64,000 nt of DNA from Thermocoleostomius sinensis A174 (GTDB lineage: Bacteria > Cyanobacteriota > Cyanobacteriia > Elainellales > Elainellaceae), in NCBI RefSeq assembly GCF_026802175.1, contig NZ_CP113797.1, positions 3,697,026 to 3,761,025 on the forward strand. The letters run 5' to 3'. The translations under genes and the position numbers were made by a program. The notes beneath the pieces were generated by a model, which did not search any database, was not told the DNA's origin, and was given only the letters and a program-made list of their open reading frames with translations. How positions within the stretch are numbered: position 1 is the first letter of the stretch; the number at the start of each line of letters is the position of its first letter. Below are positions 27,835-37,145 of this stretch, one piece after another.

Positions 27835-29145
27835 ATGAGCATTTCCACCGAATCGCAGTATGTCGATCGATCCCAATCTGGAGAAGACTATCCCCTTAGT
27901 GCAGTTCCTGCCGAATCTCGTAAGTCACTATGGTCATTAGCTCCACTATTGATGGGGTTTACGCTTTACTCGGGCACGTTGTTTGCGGGCGGCTTGGTGG
28001 GGCCACAGTTCCGGTTCTTCCCAGACTTGTTAGGTCTGATTCTAGTTGGAAATTTGATTTTGGGAATTTATGCCGCTGGTCTGGCCTATATTGCTGCCAA
28101 CACCGGACTAACAACGGTTCTAATGTCGCGATTTAGCTTTGGCAACATTGGTTCGCGCTGGGTTGATTTCATTCTGGGGTTCACACAAATTGGTTGGTAT
28201 GCATGGGGGTCTGCCCTAATTGCCGATTTGCTGAACAAGCTGTTGGGGGTTCCAGAATCCTTAAACTGGTTGACGATTTTGTTCTTCACCTATTTTTTCT
28301 GTTGGACAGCCTATATTGGCTATCGGGCGATGGACTGGCTAAGCCGGATTGCCGTCCCCGCGATGCTGATTTTAATGCTTTGGAGTTTGTCGATCGCCGC
28401 TGGTCAAGTGGGTGGCTGGCAAGGACTGCAAGCAATCACGCCCCAAGGTGAGATGACGATCGGCGCGGCCCTCACAATTATTGTCGGCACGTTTGTTTCT
28501 GGTGGAACCCAAGCCACAAACTGGAGCCGGTTTGCCAATTCTGCAAAAACGGCCACGATTGGCACATTGGCTGCCTTCTTTTTGGCTAATGGCTTTCTGA
28601 TTTTTACGGGCGCCTTTTGTGCCTTGGTCTACTCTGGCGTCAGCGATGTGGCCGATAGCTCGGACATTGTGCAAGTGATGGCCTATCAAGGGTTGCTGTT
28701 TTGGGGCTTAGTGCTGCTGTTCCTCAATATGTGGACAACGCAAGACAACACGATGTATGCCTTTTCAGTGGCAGGAGCACACATGTTTCGCACCAACAAG
28801 CGCACATGGTTTGTGTTGGGAGGCGCGACGATTGCCCTAATTTTGGCATGGGCAGGCATTTATGAAGCACTGGTTCCCTATCTAATTTTGTTGGGTACGT
28901 TCATTCCTCCAATTGGGGGCATTATCATGGCAGATTTTTGGCTCTACCGTCGGGGTGCATTTCCACCGCTCGATCAACCCCAGCCTGCCTTCAATTGGGC
29001 AGGAATTATATCCTATGTTGTGGCTTCGGCCATTGCCTATTTTTCGTCTCAAGCCAATATTGGCATTGCACCTATTAATGGCATAGTGGCGGCGGTTATC
29101 ATCTACTATGTTTTAGCTAAAGCTTTACCCACCCAGACCTCATAA
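27835..29145 (+). CDS. Cytosine/purine permease-like transporter (NCS1 family)
   Basis: 436-aa polytopic membrane protein with about 12 hydrophobic segments, of the CodB/NCS1 nucleobase-cation symporter family. Landmarks: the N-terminal PAESRKSLWSLAPLLMGFTL, the TVLMSRFSFGNIGSRWVD loop, GGTQATNWSRFANSAKTA in the middle and MWTTQDNTMYAFSVAGAH. Transport of cytosine or another nucleobase into the cell is inferred. No deaminase gene sits beside it. AAGGTG precedes the ATG. Confidence 0.8.
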   Translation: MSISTESQYVDRSQSGEDYPLSAVPAESRKSLWSLAPLLMGFTLYSGTLFAGGLVGPQFRFFPDLLGLILVGNLILGIYAAGLAYIAANTGLTTVLMSRFSFGNIGSRWVDFILGFTQIGWYAWGSALIADLLNKLLGVPESLNWLTILFFTYFFCWTAYIGYRAMDWLSRIAVPAMLILMLWSLSIAAGQVGGWQGLQAITPQGEMTIGAALTIIVGTFVSGGTQATNWSRFANSAKTATIGTLAAFFLANGFLIFTGAFCALVYSGVSDVADSSDIVQVMAYQGLLFWGLVLLFLNMWTTQDNTMYAFSVAGAHMFRTNKRTWFVLGGATIALILAWAGIYEALVPYLILLGTFIPPIGGIIMADFWLYRRGAFPPLDQPQPAFNWAGIISYVVASAIAYFSSQANIGIAPINGIVAAVIIYYVLAKALPTQTS

Positions 29146-29404
29146 GGTTACAGCAGTAAATCAGTGTTGCACCTAACCCGCGATCGAGCTAGCCCCGATC
29201 GTAAGTTGTTGATTGTCTTTATGACTTCTTTATTTTCTTTTTCTAGCATTAGAAATGAAGCAATTGAAGTCCTCTGCTCTAGCTGTCTCTGTTTCTTTCA
29301 GATTTAGCAGAACCGAATGACAGCAGCTTGAGATAGCTTGACAGAATTTGGACTTTCATTGCACACGGCTTTATTTCTAATGGCGATTGCTGCAACTATC
29401 CACT

Positions 29405-29908
29405 ATGTCCCTACTTCATCGGCAAGCTCTATCGGTTTTGGAAACCCTCCATCAACAGATACAGACTGTATTAACCGATTTAGCCAATGAGTGTCCACAG
29501 TCCACCGTGTGGGTTGCTACGAATGACACAAACTGGATTTCGGAAATTAGAATGCACTACACCGAAACTGAAGTGAAGCTAGACGTTTGGCTATCGGATA
29601 TTCCCTTTCAAGCATTGGAACTGCATATTTCCCCAGAAACGGCTGTGATTCGTGCCAAATCATTGTTGGATATGGTAGAGGGCTTTTTTAGTGCCGAGCA
29701 CCTCGAAGGCATCATTCCCTTTCCTGTGGCGGTTCATCCAGAAACGGTGAATGCCAGTCTTCAACACAATTTATTATCACTGACGTTGCCTAAATCTGGT
29801 CAAATTGAGCGCCAGCGCCTTTTGGTTCGCTTCAACCAAGTGCTTGATCTGTCTCAATCTTCTTCGGTGATGCGCCGATCGCTCACGTTTAAAGGGGCTA
29901 AATCTTAG
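29405..29908 (+). CDS. Hsp20-like (alpha-crystallin fold) protein
   Basis: 167-aa soluble protein. Its middle (about 45-95) has EVKLDVWLSDIPFQALELHISPETAVIRAK, a pattern like the alpha-crystallin or CS-domain beta sandwich, and LVRFNQ near the end. Such proteins are small heat-shock chaperones, but the conserved C-terminal IxI motif is not obvious, so this is an unusual or distant member. Start is the ATG at 29405; a TTG six codons upstream is in frame. Neighbour of the single-domain receiver gene, on the opposite strand. Confidence 0.45.
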   Translation: MSLLHRQALSVLETLHQQIQTVLTDLANECPQSTVWVATNDTNWISEIRMHYTETEVKLDVWLSDIPFQALELHISPETAVIRAKSLLDMVEGFFSAEHLEGIIPFPVAVHPETVNASLQHNLLSLTLPKSGQIERQRLLVRFNQVLDLSQSSSVMRRSLTFKGAKS

Positions 29909-29963
29909 GCAGGTAATTAACAGGTAATTAATAAGTGCAATGAAGTGCAGTCCTTTATTGGCT

Positions 29964-30320
29964 TTAAACTAAATGGGTTTGCACCGTCTCAATCAATTCA
30001 CTAAATCTGAAGGGTTTGGATAGATAGGCTTTGATGGTTTGATAGGTTTGGATAGATGGCTCAGGGGGTAGAACCTGAGCACTAACAATAATTACAGGCA
30101 GCGAGCAATGAGATTGCTGTAATTCGTCAAGCACAGCCCATCCATTTTTATCGGGCAGACCCAAATCTAATAGCAGCAAATCAAACCGATCGGCTTGCAG
30201 CTTTTGTAAGGCTTCGGCACCCGTACTAGCAACTTCAACGGTGTATCCATTTTTTAACAGACCCTTTGCAATAAAAGCAGCGATGCGGGGTTCATCTTCA
30301 GCAATTAAAATTTGGTTCAT
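29964..30320 (-). CDS. Single-domain response regulator (CheY-like)
   Basis: 118-aa receiver domain with no output domain. The phosphoacceptor is D52 (LLDLGLPDKNG), the acidic pair is D9/E10 region (AEDEPR), and K102 is in SKPF. Thr at the switch position is replaced by Ser (VSAQ). The first 60 residues closely resemble those of the OmpR-type regulator encoded 380 bases upstream, which suggests a duplication. It may relay signals from the neighbouring kinase. Confidence 0.88.
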   Translation of the reverse strand: MNQILIAEDEPRIAAFIAKGLLKNGYTVEVASTGAEALQKLQADRFDLLLLDLGLPDKNGWAVLDELQQSHCSLPVIIVSAQVLPPEPSIQTYQTIKAYLSKPFRFSELIETVQTHLV

Positions 30321-30699
30321 TGAAGTGCCATGACATCAGAAAGGTGTCTCCGCCTAGGAGCGGAATATGTCGAATTGATCAGGACGGATCTATCAAGTTA
30401 ACTTGCCCCCAGCATTGAACCACTTCTTCATTCCCAAGTGAAGAAATCGAGATTGCTCGTCTCATGAGTTAGATGAATTGATTCGTATATTAATTCATGC
30501 AATCTAAATAGCAATAATGTTCTGAACAAATATTCTGAATTTCTCAGATTTGAAAACAGAAACGACCATACAGATCTTGCAATTCATAGCTAATCTAGAT
30601 TCTAGATCGCCGAGCGCTATTTTGAATAGATTTCAGATGAAACTTTGATAAGAAAATTCTCATCCGACTCGTAAGTATGGTTTCGTTTCTCTCGACTTC
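30321..30699. other. Intergenic region
   Basis: About 380 AT-rich bases between the lone receiver and the OmpR-type regulator, all read leftward. No gene or clear terminator was seen; it presumably holds the receiver gene promoter. Confidence 0.5.
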
Positions 30700-31374
30700 C
30701 TACGATCGCATTCGATAACCAACACCCCGTACAGTTTCGATTAAATCATCTCCTAATTTTTTACGTAAATACCCAACATATACATCTACAATATTAGAGC
30801 CAGGATCATAGTCATAGCCCCAAACATGATTCAATAACTGTTCTCGGCTCATCACTTGATCGGGATGACGCAAGAAAGTTTCAGCCAGGGTAAATTCACG
30901 AGCCGATAATTCAACCGATCGATCGCCAATATATACTCGTCGAGTTCGTAGATCGAGACGTAGATTCTGCCGTTGCAAAACCATATCTGATTGCGCAGAT
31001 GCCATTGAATTTTTATTAGTGCGTAGCCGTACTCGCACCCGCGCTAGCAGTTCATCAAAGTGAAAAGGTTTAGTGACATAATCATCTGCACCGTGCTCTA
31101 GTCCATTCACTTTGTCATTCACATCATCTCGTGCCGTTAAGATAATTATAGGCTTTTGAAAGCCTTGCCCTCTCAATTCTTCCAGTACCAGCAATCCATC
31201 TTTGCCAGGCAATCCCAGATCTAGAATTATGAGATCAAACTCATCTTCGATGGCGAAGCGGATCGCGGCTTGTCCGTCTTGAACGATGGCTGTGATAAAC
31301 CCGTTTGCCCGAAATCCTTTTTCTAGAAAAGCGGCAATTCGAGGTTCGTCTTCAACAATAAGAATTCGATTCAT
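30700..31374 (-). CDS. OmpR/PhoB family response regulator
   Basis: 224-aa DNA-binding response regulator: receiver domain (1-115, phosphoacceptor D52, K102 in TKPF) and a winged-helix output domain (about 125-224, ending with NIVDVYVGYLRKKLG and TVRGVGYRM). The ATG overlaps the stop of the kinase gene (TGATG), so the pair is co-translated. Most likely phosphorylated by that kinase. The divergent glycan cluster across 330 bases is a candidate target. Confidence 0.92.
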   Translation of the reverse strand: MNRILIVEDEPRIAAFLEKGFRANGFITAIVQDGQAAIRFAIEDEFDLIILDLGLPGKDGLLVLEELRGQGFQKPIIILTARDDVNDKVNGLEHGADDYVTKPFHFDELLARVRVRLRTNKNSMASAQSDMVLQRQNLRLDLRTRRVYIGDRSVELSAREFTLAETFLRHPDQVMSREQLLNHVWGYDYDPGSNIVDVYVGYLRKKLGDDLIETVRGVGYRMRS

Positions 31375-32915
31375 CAAAACAACCTCGCAATAGGGGGTTC
31401 TAAAGGTAAAACTAGTGTGAAGGTGGAGCCAACCCCGACCTGACTCACCAACTCAACACGACCACCATGCGCCTCTGTAATGGCTTGAACAATCGCCAAT
31501 CCTAAGCCAGCCCCATCCGATCGTCGTTGACGGTTACTGGCACGAGCAAAGCGCTCAAAAATTCGTTCTTGATCGAAAGGAGCAATGCCTTCGCCCGTAT
31601 CGCGAACCCAAAGCTGTACTTCTCGTCTTCCGATACTTGCTCCAATTTCAATTAAATCAGAGGGCCGAGTGGATTGAATTGCATTTTGGATCAGGTTCAA
31701 CATAGCTCCGGTCAAGCGCTGACGATCGCCCCTCATTTGCCCTTGCCCTAAACATTTAAGCTGCCAATTTCGATTGTCAAATGATGAACTTTTCAACGTT
31801 TGTGCTTTGACAAAGATCTCTTTTACAAAAGCTGAAACCTCAAGGATTTCAAGCTGCAAAAAATCAGGACGTTCTGCCTTTGCCAATAAAATTAGATCGT
31901 TGACAATTCGGCTCATGCGATCGAGTTCGTCCATCACTATCGACAGGGTTTCTTGCTGTTCTTGTGGGTCATCTCCCATCAGTTCCAAGTGTCCCTGAAT
32001 GATAGTAATGGGAGTGCGAAGTTCGTGCCCTGCATCATTAATAAAGCTACGTTGGCTGGTGAAGGCATCTTGCAACCGGCTCATCATGGCATTAAACGTG
32101 GTAGCTAATTCAGCCATTTCACCCGAACCCTCTATAGTTGGCAACCGTTGCGATAGATCGGATTCGCCAATCGATCGAGCCGTGTCCACCAATTGCCGCA
32201 CTGGGGTCAACAGTTGGGCAATGGCAAACCAAGCAATAATAGACGCAATCAACACTACCCCAACCGCTACGTGGGCAAACACTATCACGCTGTCGAGTGC
32301 TTCTTGCCTTTCTCCGACTGTTGTATGTGCAACAACAAACGCGCCCTGAATTCGCCCCTGCATAACCAACGGTTGAGCAATGTATAGAATATTCCCGATT
32401 TCAGAGTCGGTTGTTGCGTATTTACCTGAAATGGGATGTCCCAAGTTGCTCCACCGTTGAGATAAGGGGGAACCAGGCTGCAAAACCGCCGGTAAAACCA
32501 TCGGATTTGATCGGTAAACCCGATCGCCGACTACAGCAATCAAAAAATTGTCATCTTGGGGCAATTGCTGCATCAAATATTGTTCTAAGAACGGCTGCAA
32601 CTCAGCCGGATCTCGACGTTGCTCATGCTCCCATTGTCTGTACGTGCTGCGGAACGTTTGCATTTCTTGGTTTAAGTCACGCCGAACGCGCTCATCCACC
32701 TTATTGAACAGTAGAAATAGAAAAACTGGGATGGACGCAGCTGCAACCACCAACATCAACACTACATACATCAATAAAATACGAGTTCGCGTCTCTCCTA
32801 GAAATCGATGCCACCAATCGAACTTTCTGCCTAAATTGGGGGAGGCAATTCTCTTTGGAGGTTTGTTGAACGGAGTTGCCACTGCATCTATGGAGCGCGA
32901 GAAACGAGAGCACAA
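31374..32915 (-). CDS. Membrane sensor histidine kinase
   Basis: 513-aa sensor kinase. A membrane helix (about 46-70), an extracytoplasmic domain of ~135 residues (72-207), and a second helix (211-236) are followed by HAMP (about 236-288), HisKA with phospho-acceptor H297 (AGHELRTP) and the HATPase domain with N box LNLIQNAIQS, DTGEGIAPFDQERIFERF and GAGLGLAIV. The signal is unknown. Co-translated with the OmpR regulator downstream. The first ~35 residues are poorly typical; a later start is possible. Confidence 0.92.
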   Translation of the reverse strand: MCSRFSRSIDAVATPFNKPPKRIASPNLGRKFDWWHRFLGETRTRILLMYVVLMLVVAAASIPVFLFLLFNKVDERVRRDLNQEMQTFRSTYRQWEHEQRRDPAELQPFLEQYLMQQLPQDDNFLIAVVGDRVYRSNPMVLPAVLQPGSPLSQRWSNLGHPISGKYATTDSEIGNILYIAQPLVMQGRIQGAFVVAHTTVGERQEALDSVIVFAHVAVGVVLIASIIAWFAIAQLLTPVRQLVDTARSIGESDLSQRLPTIEGSGEMAELATTFNAMMSRLQDAFTSQRSFINDAGHELRTPITIIQGHLELMGDDPQEQQETLSIVMDELDRMSRIVNDLILLAKAERPDFLQLEILEVSAFVKEIFVKAQTLKSSSFDNRNWQLKCLGQGQMRGDRQRLTGAMLNLIQNAIQSTRPSDLIEIGASIGRREVQLWVRDTGEGIAPFDQERIFERFARASNRQRRSDGAGLGLAIVQAITEAHGGRVELVSQVGVGSTFTLVLPLEPPIARLF

Positions 32916-33248
32916 AAACGCGAAAAGCTACTAATCATTATTGTTAACTGCCTGTCATCGATCGGCTACTTCTATTAAACACAAGGTGATGAGGCTAAAT
33001 CCTGCAAAGTTTCTTTCATGAGAAAACTCTCATGAAACTCTTAATTTTTTTTCATTTTTTACTCATGAAAAAGATCTCATTCCGGCTTCATGTCGCCTTC
33101 ACAGACCGATGACAAAGTGTTAGATAGGCACAAGCTCCAAGCTAAGGAGGAATGTGTTCTTTTTGCTCGATCCCATACGGCACTCCCTGTTCTTGCGACC
33201 GCGAAGCCCAGACGCATACCTCATTACTTGCAACAGGAGAGGATAACA
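32916..33248. other. Divergent intergenic region of kinase and glycan cluster
   Basis: AT-rich control region between the kinase gene and the first glycosyltransferase gene. It contains a perfect 10-bp palindrome with T tracts (33014-33060) and further TCATGA copies. The frame upstream of the ATG at 33249 is open but has no ribosome site. Confidence 0.6.
33014..33060 (+). promoter_or_regulatory. Palindrome plus T tracts: possible leader attenuator or operator
   Basis: TTTCATGAGA (33014-33023), AAAC, then TCTCATGAAA (33028-33037) form a perfect 10-bp hairpin, followed by TTAATTTTTTTTC and another T run. Another CTCATGAAA occurs at 33062-33070. It could terminate a leader transcript of the glycan genes or bind a regulator. 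A terminator for the divergent kinase gene is excluded by direction. Confidence 0.5.
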
Positions 33249-34502
33249 ATGAGACTGATGGTTTACTCCCATGATGCTTTTGGATTGGGCAACATTCGCC
33301 GAATGCTGGCCATTTGTCAGTATTTAGTTCAAACAGTGCCAGATATTACAATCCTAGTTGTTTCTGGCTCACCAGCGCTGCACAGCTTACGTTTACCAAG
33401 CGGGGTAGACTACATTAAGCTTCCCTGTGTTGGGCGCGATCAAGCTGGTGAACTGACGGTTAAATTTCTAGAGACCGAAGTTCAAGAAACGATCAAGTTG
33501 CGATCGGAAATTATCTTGGCAGCCGCTACCAATTTTAAACCCGATCTGTTTTTGGTAGACAAGAAACCAGATGGGCTACAAGGAGAACTTAAAGATACAT
33601 TAGCCTATGTGAAGGCGAACCATCCAGCAACGAAACTGGTATTACTATTGCGCGATATTCTTGATTGTTCAGATGTCACCATTCAACAGTGGCAACGATG
33701 CAATTATTACCAGCTAGTGGAATGGCTATATGATCAAGTTTGGGTAATTGGAACACGACAAATTTTTGATGTTTGTCAAGAATATGCCTTTCCCAAAGTT
33801 ATAGCCGATAAGGTGCGATTTTGCGGCTACATTCGTCGATCGTCCAGCGGAATTTCTCGATCGACGTTGCGCTCTCAGCTTGGTATCCAGCCCCAAGACG
33901 CGTTTGTATTGGTTACGGCTGGTGGTGGTGGGGATGGGTTTGAGCTAATTGAAGCCTACCTAATGGGCTTAGCTGAAGAGAAGAACTATCCTGGTCAACT
34001 CAAAAGCTTGATTGTTTCAGGTCCAGAAATGCCATTGAACCAGCGGCAAGCCCTACTTCGCTTATCAACCAAGCATACCAATGTGCAAATTCGAGAATTT
34101 ACGGATGATCTGATCAACTATATGAGTGCAGCGGATTTGGTGGTGTCGATGGCTGGACACAACACTATCAGCGAAATTTTGTCTCTGCGTAAACGGGCGA
34201 TTGTCGTGCCGCGTGTGGCTCCAGTGGCAGAACAATGGATTCGGGCTGAACGCATGGCTAAGTTGGGATTATTTAAGGTGATCCATCCCCAGCACTTAAC
34301 GGCTCATCGGTTAATTCAAACCGTTCTCGATGAGCTTGTTGCACCTGACCTAACCCAGTCACTCCAGGTAGATATGCAAGCCTTACCCCGTATTCTCAAC
34401 TATCTTTCCTGGCTGTTGTCCGATCACCAAACTGTCGCTTGCTCTTTCCGTTCGTCGTTTCATAGTGATCAAATCCCGCACTTAGCCACTGCCGATCGGT
34501 GA
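33249..34502 (+). CDS. COG4671-type glycosyltransferase (first copy)
   Basis: 417-aa GT-B-like protein of the predicted glycosyltransferase group COG4671, related to GT28 (MurG-like). The N-terminus RLMVYSHDAFGLGNIRRML is the family marker (usually CQHxxGxGHxxR); here His is replaced at GLGNIRR. The C-terminal half has VLVTAGGGGDG and SAADLVVSMAGHNTISEIL, a nucleotide-sugar binding pattern. AGGAG lies before the ATG at 33249, so the longer frame from 33090 is not used. First gene of the glycan cluster. Confidence 0.75.
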   Translation: MRLMVYSHDAFGLGNIRRMLAICQYLVQTVPDITILVVSGSPALHSLRLPSGVDYIKLPCVGRDQAGELTVKFLETEVQETIKLRSEIILAAATNFKPDLFLVDKKPDGLQGELKDTLAYVKANHPATKLVLLLRDILDCSDVTIQQWQRCNYYQLVEWLYDQVWVIGTRQIFDVCQEYAFPKVIADKVRFCGYIRRSSSGISRSTLRSQLGIQPQDAFVLVTAGGGGDGFELIEAYLMGLAEEKNYPGQLKSLIVSGPEMPLNQRQALLRLSTKHTNVQIREFTDDLINYMSAADLVVSMAGHNTISEILSLRKRAIVVPRVAPVAEQWIRAERMAKLGLFKVIHPQHLTAHRLIQTVLDELVAPDLTQSLQVDMQALPRILNYLSWLLSDHQTVACSFRSSFHSDQIPHLATADR

Positions 34503-34560
34503 TTGTGACATTTCAAAATCTTCCAGAGAATCTTCCAGTCAATCTCTTAGGAAACCTTTC

Positions 34561-35919
34561 ATGCGTTCTGTTGCTAATCACACTGTAATGATTGGATATC
34601 TACTGAAAACCTATCCAAAGTTATCAGAAACATTCATTCTCAATGAAATTCTGGAATTGGAGCGCCAAGGTTTACGTCTGCATCTCTTTTCACTACGTTC
34701 TCCTAGTGATAGTCAATGTCATCCAGGTGTGTCTCAGGTTAAGGCTGATGTTACATACCTTCCCACCTTGTTGCCTACATTCTCTTGGAAAGATGCGCGA
34801 TCGCTACTATCGGCTCATCTGCAACTATTTTGGCAGCATCCGCTACGTTACATCCGCACACTATATTTTCATGGCAATCGCCTAGAAGAAAAACACTGGA
34901 ATGAATTTTGGCAAGGTGGCTATTTAGCATTAAAAATGCAGCAGCTTGACATCGACTATCTGCATGTGCATTTCGCCAATATTCCAGCGGCAACAGCTGA
35001 AATTGCTAAGCATTTTTGTGGAGTGCCGTTCAGTATTACGGCTCATGCTAAGGATATTTATCTATCCGATTCAGCCACACTCGATCGCAAGTTTGCTACG
35101 GCTGAATTTGTTCTCACTTGCACAAACTTTAACCAGCAGTATCTTACAAAAATCGCAAACCACAATACTTCTATCCATCTGGCGTATCACGGCTTGGATT
35201 TACAGCAGTTTGCATTAAACGAATCAGATGTTTGTGTGGCTAATCTAGCTGATATGGCATCAGATTCTCTAGCTGCTTCTGTTCCCCATCTCCTCAGCGT
35301 TGGACGTTTCTGTGAAAAGAAAGGATTTTTTTATTTACTAGAAGCATGTCACTGGTTGAAGCAGCAGGGGTATGCGTTCCGCTGCACGATCGTCGGTTAT
35401 GGGCCCTTGCAACCACAAATCGAGCGATTTATCCAAGAACATCACCTCACTCATATTGTGCATCTAGCCGGTAAACTCACCCAAGATCAACTGATTACCC
35501 TATATCATCAAGCCGATCTGTTCGTGCTGCCCTGCATTATCACTGAAGACGGCGATCGGGATGGTATTCCCAATGTCTTGCTAGAAGCAATGGCCATGCA
35601 GATTCCGGTTATCTCAACTCGGATCTCTGGAATTGCGGAACTAGTTGATTCTGGACGCACGGGAATTTTAGTACCACAGAAAGATGCGACCGCGTTAGCA
35701 GCCGCGATCGAGCAGTTGCTTTCACAGCCAGAATTGCGCAAGCAGTTGGGACAGGCAGGTTGCACAAAAGTACGCCAATGCTTTGCCCTTGATCGCAACG
35801 TTGAACAAGTTAAAAATTTGCTACTGCAAGCTTTGCAATTATCAAACACTGCTCGCTTACCCAAAGGATTGGGAGGCATTGGAGACTTGTCGCAAACATT
35901 GGAGGAAGCGATTCGATGA
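34561..35919 (+). CDS. GT4 glycosyltransferase (WcaL-like)
   Basis: 452-aa retaining glycosyltransferase. The N-terminus IGYLLKTYPKLSETFILNEI and HVHFANIPAATAEIAK resemble the colanic-acid-type WcaL/AmsK enzymes. In the donor domain SVGRFCEKKGFFYLLEAC starts near residue 246, and the E(x7)E region reads DGDRDGIPNVLLEAMAMQIPVIS, then SGIAELVDSGRTGILVP. AGGAA lies upstream of the ATG. Its stop overlaps the start of the next gene by four bases (ATGA). It acts on the cytosolic face on a lipid-linked glycan, by inference. Confidence 0.88.
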   Translation: MRSVANHTVMIGYLLKTYPKLSETFILNEILELERQGLRLHLFSLRSPSDSQCHPGVSQVKADVTYLPTLLPTFSWKDARSLLSAHLQLFWQHPLRYIRTLYFHGNRLEEKHWNEFWQGGYLALKMQQLDIDYLHVHFANIPAATAEIAKHFCGVPFSITAHAKDIYLSDSATLDRKFATAEFVLTCTNFNQQYLTKIANHNTSIHLAYHGLDLQQFALNESDVCVANLADMASDSLAASVPHLLSVGRFCEKKGFFYLLEACHWLKQQGYAFRCTIVGYGPLQPQIERFIQEHHLTHIVHLAGKLTQDQLITLYHQADLFVLPCIITEDGDRDGIPNVLLEAMAMQIPVISTRISGIAELVDSGRTGILVPQKDATALAAAIEQLLSQPELRKQLGQAGCTKVRQCFALDRNVEQVKNLLLQALQLSNTARLPKGLGGIGDLSQTLEEAIR

Positions 35920-37106
35920 AACGGTTGATGTTCTATTGTCAGCATATTCTTGGTATTGGTCATTTGATTCGCAGCACAGAGATCGTGCGTGGATTGACGA
36001 ATGATTTTCAAGTCTGCTTTATCAACGGTGGCGAAATCGTTAAGGGATTCGAGATTCCAGATAAAATTGAACTTGTGAACCTACCAGCCATCAAAACAGA
36101 TACTGAATTTAGAGAATTACAGGTTCCAACGGGATTTCAAACAATTGACGAAGTCCTAGAATATCGTAGAGATCAGTTGCTTACTGCATTCAATCGCATT
36201 CAACCGGATGTGTTGATGATTGAATTGTTTCCATTTGGGAGACGCCGATTTTCTGCTGAACTGCTTCCCCTACTCGATCGTGCTAAAGCTCACGGTACAA
36301 AAATTGTGTGCAGTCTGCGGGATATTGTGGTGACGAAGCAAGATCAAGTGCGTCACGAAGAGAAAGTATGCAAGCTGATAAATCGTTACTTTGATCTGCT
36401 ATTGATTCATGGTGATCCCGCCTTTATTCCTCTAGAAGCCAGCTTTTCGCGCACCCAGGATCTCAACTGTAACGTTCACTATACAGGTTATGTGGTGCAG
36501 CAAGGAGTAGGGATTAGGGAACAGAAAATAGGAAATGGGAAACAGGCAGCATCTACCCATCTGCCAACACCTCTAATTCTTACAAGTGTTGGCGGTGGTC
36601 GCTTTGGTCATGATTTACTCAAGTGCGTTGCAGAAGCTAGCAAGGTACTGGAAACTAAAATTCCACATCACATTCAACTGTTTACGGGTCCGTTTGCTCC
36701 TGATGAAGTGTTTGAGCAGTTGCAGACGATCGCCCAACATCGCCACAACCTAACCGTCGATCGCTATACCCCCAACCTACTGGCATACATGCAACAGGCA
36801 GATTTATCGATCAGCATGGCAGGGTACAACACCACGATGAATGTATTAACAACTGGGGTGCGATCGATGCTGTTGCCGTTTACAGGCAATGACGATCAGG
36901 AACAGACAATTCGATCGCAGCGGCTAGAGCAATTGGGGGTGGTGACATTGATTCGTCCGAGCGATCTTCACCCTGAAGCCTTCGCCGATCGCATTATTGA
37001 GTGCCTGCAAACATCTCCAACTTCAATGCAGTTTGATCTAGGCGGAGTTAAAAAAACAGCAAATTTGATTCGAGCGATCGTTCACAAACAGCCCGTGATT
37101 GTATAG
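35916..37106 (+). CDS. COG4671-type glycosyltransferase (second copy)
   Basis: 396-aa relative of the protein encoded two genes upstream, with the full family marker MFYCQHILGIGHLIRSTEIV at the N-terminus. The second half has TSVGGGRFGHDLL and ADLSISMAGYNTTMNVL for donor binding, then LPFTGNDDQEQTIRSQRLEQLG. GGAGG precedes the ATG, and the start overlaps the previous stop. A stretch near residues 195-215 (RNRGNGKQ-like, low conservation) may be an insertion. Sugar donor is unknown. Confidence 0.82.
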   Translation: MKRLMFYCQHILGIGHLIRSTEIVRGLTNDFQVCFINGGEIVKGFEIPDKIELVNLPAIKTDTEFRELQVPTGFQTIDEVLEYRRDQLLTAFNRIQPDVLMIELFPFGRRRFSAELLPLLDRAKAHGTKIVCSLRDIVVTKQDQVRHEEKVCKLINRYFDLLLIHGDPAFIPLEASFSRTQDLNCNVHYTGYVVQQGVGIREQKIGNGKQAASTHLPTPLILTSVGGGRFGHDLLKCVAEASKVLETKIPHHIQLFTGPFAPDEVFEQLQTIAQHRHNLTVDRYTPNLLAYMQQADLSISMAGYNTTMNVLTTGVRSMLLPFTGNDDQEQTIRSQRLEQLGVVTLIRPSDLHPEAFADRIIECLQTSPTSMQFDLGGVKKTANLIRAIVHKQPVIV

Positions 37107-37145
37107 AACGTCATTCACTGTAGAAATCTAACTAGGAATCTATTT

